A stretch of DNA of 64,000 nucleotides from Lethocerus indicus. Its lineage: Eukaryota > Arthropoda > Insecta > Hemiptera > Belostomatidae. Positions 62,001 to 64,000 of the stretch are shown here, piece by piece (within the stretch, counting starts at the first letter, position 1; each line of letters begins with the position of its first letter). The stretch is taken from the NCBI GenBank assembly GCA_019843655.1, contig JACDQD010000008.1, forward strand, positions 11,256,442 through 11,320,441, written 5' to 3'. The notes beneath the pieces are model-generated. The model worked only from the letters and a program-made list of their open reading frames with translations, was not told the origin of the DNA and ran no database searches. The translations under genes were made by a program, and so were the position numbers.

Positions 62001-64000
62001 CAACGCACCCGGACATCAACACCGTCGCCGGAGCTGACAAAAGCCGCTACACCACCCAACGCTGAGCACCCTGATTATGAATTATACAGGAGCCCCCCCC
62101 CCCACAGAGAGTGAGCGAGAGGGACAGACAGAGCCGGCAAGAGGCCGGAGGGAGACGGAGAGAGGTAAAAAGGGTTCCTATGTACTCCGCAAGGAATTAA
62201 ACCCAACCTAATGAATATATCATTACTCCCAGGACCACACCCCCAGCCCCAGACACCCGGCAAGGCCCCATAACCGGAAACTGTTGAATTCCGACCCTCC
62301 TCGTTTATACCAACATTAAGCGCAAATATATTCCTAATTATAATATTAATTAAGGTTATTTTTTTAGACTGTTCGTCCGGTAAAATGATTAATGGGTTAA
62401 CAAGAGTTATAGTTCTAATTCTTATCGGTATTTTTACCCTTTCAGTACTATAATAATAACGAAATAATAATTTATTTCAGTCTAATTTAACTAAAATATT
62501 CATCTAAAAGAAATAATACTCTTAAGGTGATCTGAAGGTAGATCGCTGATTACAAATAACGCCTCTACGATTGAAGGACCGGTAACAATGTTCAATGGAT
62601 GGTCCCTAAAAAGTTTTCATCTTTGAATTTAAGTTGAAGGAACCGAAGTTAGAAATATCCGCAAGGAGAAATTAATAAGGGAATCAGTCGAATGCACCTG
62701 TTTTTAAGGCCTGATCGAATTAAAAACGAATTAAACGGGGTTTCAATTAGAGGCGGAGAGCCTGCGAGCTTTAATTTGGAGGGCAAAGTAAGTCTGGCTT
62801 TATAAGTAAACACAACTGTGCCCCGGTCCTCTGGGCTCAGACGGCCGAAAAGCAAAGGAGAAAGCAATAATATCTCGGGAGCCAATATGGCGTTTGGGGG
62901 GGGGGCGGGCCGGCCTCTCACTCTCACTCTCTCTCTCTCTCTTACCAAGTAATGAAACCTACACAAATACTACTGTGGAGGTCGCGGCACAAACACGCGC
63001 CCCACGTGTGTGAGCCGACGGGAAAGAGAACAATGCAGTAAAGACCAGCCCCCTGCGCCAACAATCGGACCAGAAACTAAATTGGATTCGGACCGAACTC
63101 GTTTCGATGGGACTCCGATATCGAGAAATATTCCAGCACTCGCCAGGCTCGCCAATTGACTTCCGGTCCCGAAGAGTTTGACCCCAATAAAATATATTAA
63201 TCTATATTATTAATTACTATTTATTTATATATATTTATAATTAAAACTATAAAGGGCCATATATTATAAAGCGGTAACAAGTTCCAACCGCGAAAACCGA
63301 TTTCATATAGCTTACAACAAACCTTCCGAATGGAATTCGAAATACTTACTTATTGCAAGTTATTCAATATTGAAGTATTTTTACTATTCTAATAAAACAT
63401 AAAAACAGATAGTTTCAAAATACTGAAAAAAATACGATGAAGACATTTCGGAACGGAGACTCCAAAAAATCTAAGTACCCTCCCAATTGGAGTTGTGATT
63501 AAATTAGCCAGTTAAAAATCACAGAACAAAACTCATAAAAATAATTTAATTCGGCTCTCTTTAATTAACAGATATTGTTTCAGATTCTCATTTATGCTTA
63601 TATCTGGACTGCCAAAAGTACTTTCTGACGAATCAGTACCGTTTCATCCGCAATTAAAGCGACTTGCCTTCTGCCGCAAAATATATTTCAGAAATGAGAG
63701 TATTAGACTGAAACGGCCGACTAATGCATTCCTTGAGGAAACAAATAAGCCCGGAACAAAACCGAAAGAGGGAGGAGGGCAGCAGGCGCGGTCTTCTTCC
63801 CTTATAAAGTCCCCCCGCCGGCCTCTTTGAATCGCCCTTAAGCTTCAGACCGCTCTTCTTATCTCCTCTCGGCCTTTCTTCTTCCGAACAGCTTTTAAGA
63901 AACTGCAAGGAAAGTCGATAAACGCATCTTAAAAGGGAGAAACAATAGTTCCGGGGAGTTGTTCTTTCCCCATTTGTCGGGGTTCCCACTGGCCCCGCAA
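56001..64000. other. non-coding, probable 5' intron of Kif26 (part 6)
   Basis: No exon is supported up to the window end. It contains a long GA-rich island at 59400-59670, a C11 run at 62093-62103 and a CT tract at 62927-62942. The CpG-rich blocks at 56620-57110 and 61230-61400 resemble those further left. Confidence 0.5.
59400..59670. repeat. GA-rich island with many GAGAG sites
   Basis: About 270 bp of strongly purine-biased top strand with several GAGAGAGAG runs, interrupted at 59480-59505 by a GC-rich stretch (GGTGGCGCCCGGTAATTAAT). Confidence 0.8.

Overview
The window is arthropod, most likely insect, nuclear DNA. It holds two protein-coding genes with ordinary GT-AG introns, several only about 100-130 bp long, and both families are recognisable as animal genes. 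I cannot assign the order from sequence alone. Bacterial features such as operons and Shine-Dalgarno sites are absent, and most of the window is intron or intergenic DNA.

Region 1 (1-5335, + strand) is the 3' part of expanded (ex), the FERM-domain upstream regulator of the Hippo pathway. The window opens inside an intron. Eight exons (52-3573) join with matching phases into 878 residues plus a stop. They carry the end of the FERM C-lobe, a TSGIVS beta-TrCP/Slimb degron, a long proline-rich region with one clean PPPY motif, and a conserved C-terminal exon. A 3' UTR of about 1.75 kb ends at an AATAAA at 5310.

Region 2 (5336-8848) is the spacer between two converging genes. It contains transposon-like debris and a seven-unit, 61-bp tandem array (about 7160-7605). 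Each unit has a CCACCAG[G/A]GGGC core that matches the vertebrate CTCF consensus, and two alternating unit types form a 122-bp higher-order repeat. This is the most unusual structure in the window.

Region 3 (8849-22748, - strand) is the 3' part of a KIF26/VAB-8-class atypical kinesin. Seventeen exons cover most of the motor domain and the whole C-terminal tail, about 952 residues. The motor keeps a P-loop-like GxxxxGKT, but its switch I and switch II motifs are degenerate, as in vertebrate KIF26. One exon needs a one-base correction in a C4 run (13815-13818) to stay in frame. One intron uses a GC donor. Introns hold a probable piggyBac-type non-autonomous element (14942-15612) and a 52-bp duplicated segment (16868 and 17839).

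Region 4 (22749-64000) is about 41 kb with no exon I can support. It is probably the 5' intron of the kinesin gene, because the first exon seen starts at a splice acceptor in phase 0. It is a mosaic of AT-rich stretches and CpG-rich blocks with GA/CT-rich islands, homeodomain-type TAATTA clusters, simple repeats and long C and G runs. Some of it may be regulatory, but only comparative data can show that.

The two genes are not functionally linked by anything visible. Their relationship is positional: tail to tail, with the CTCF-like array between their 3' ends.
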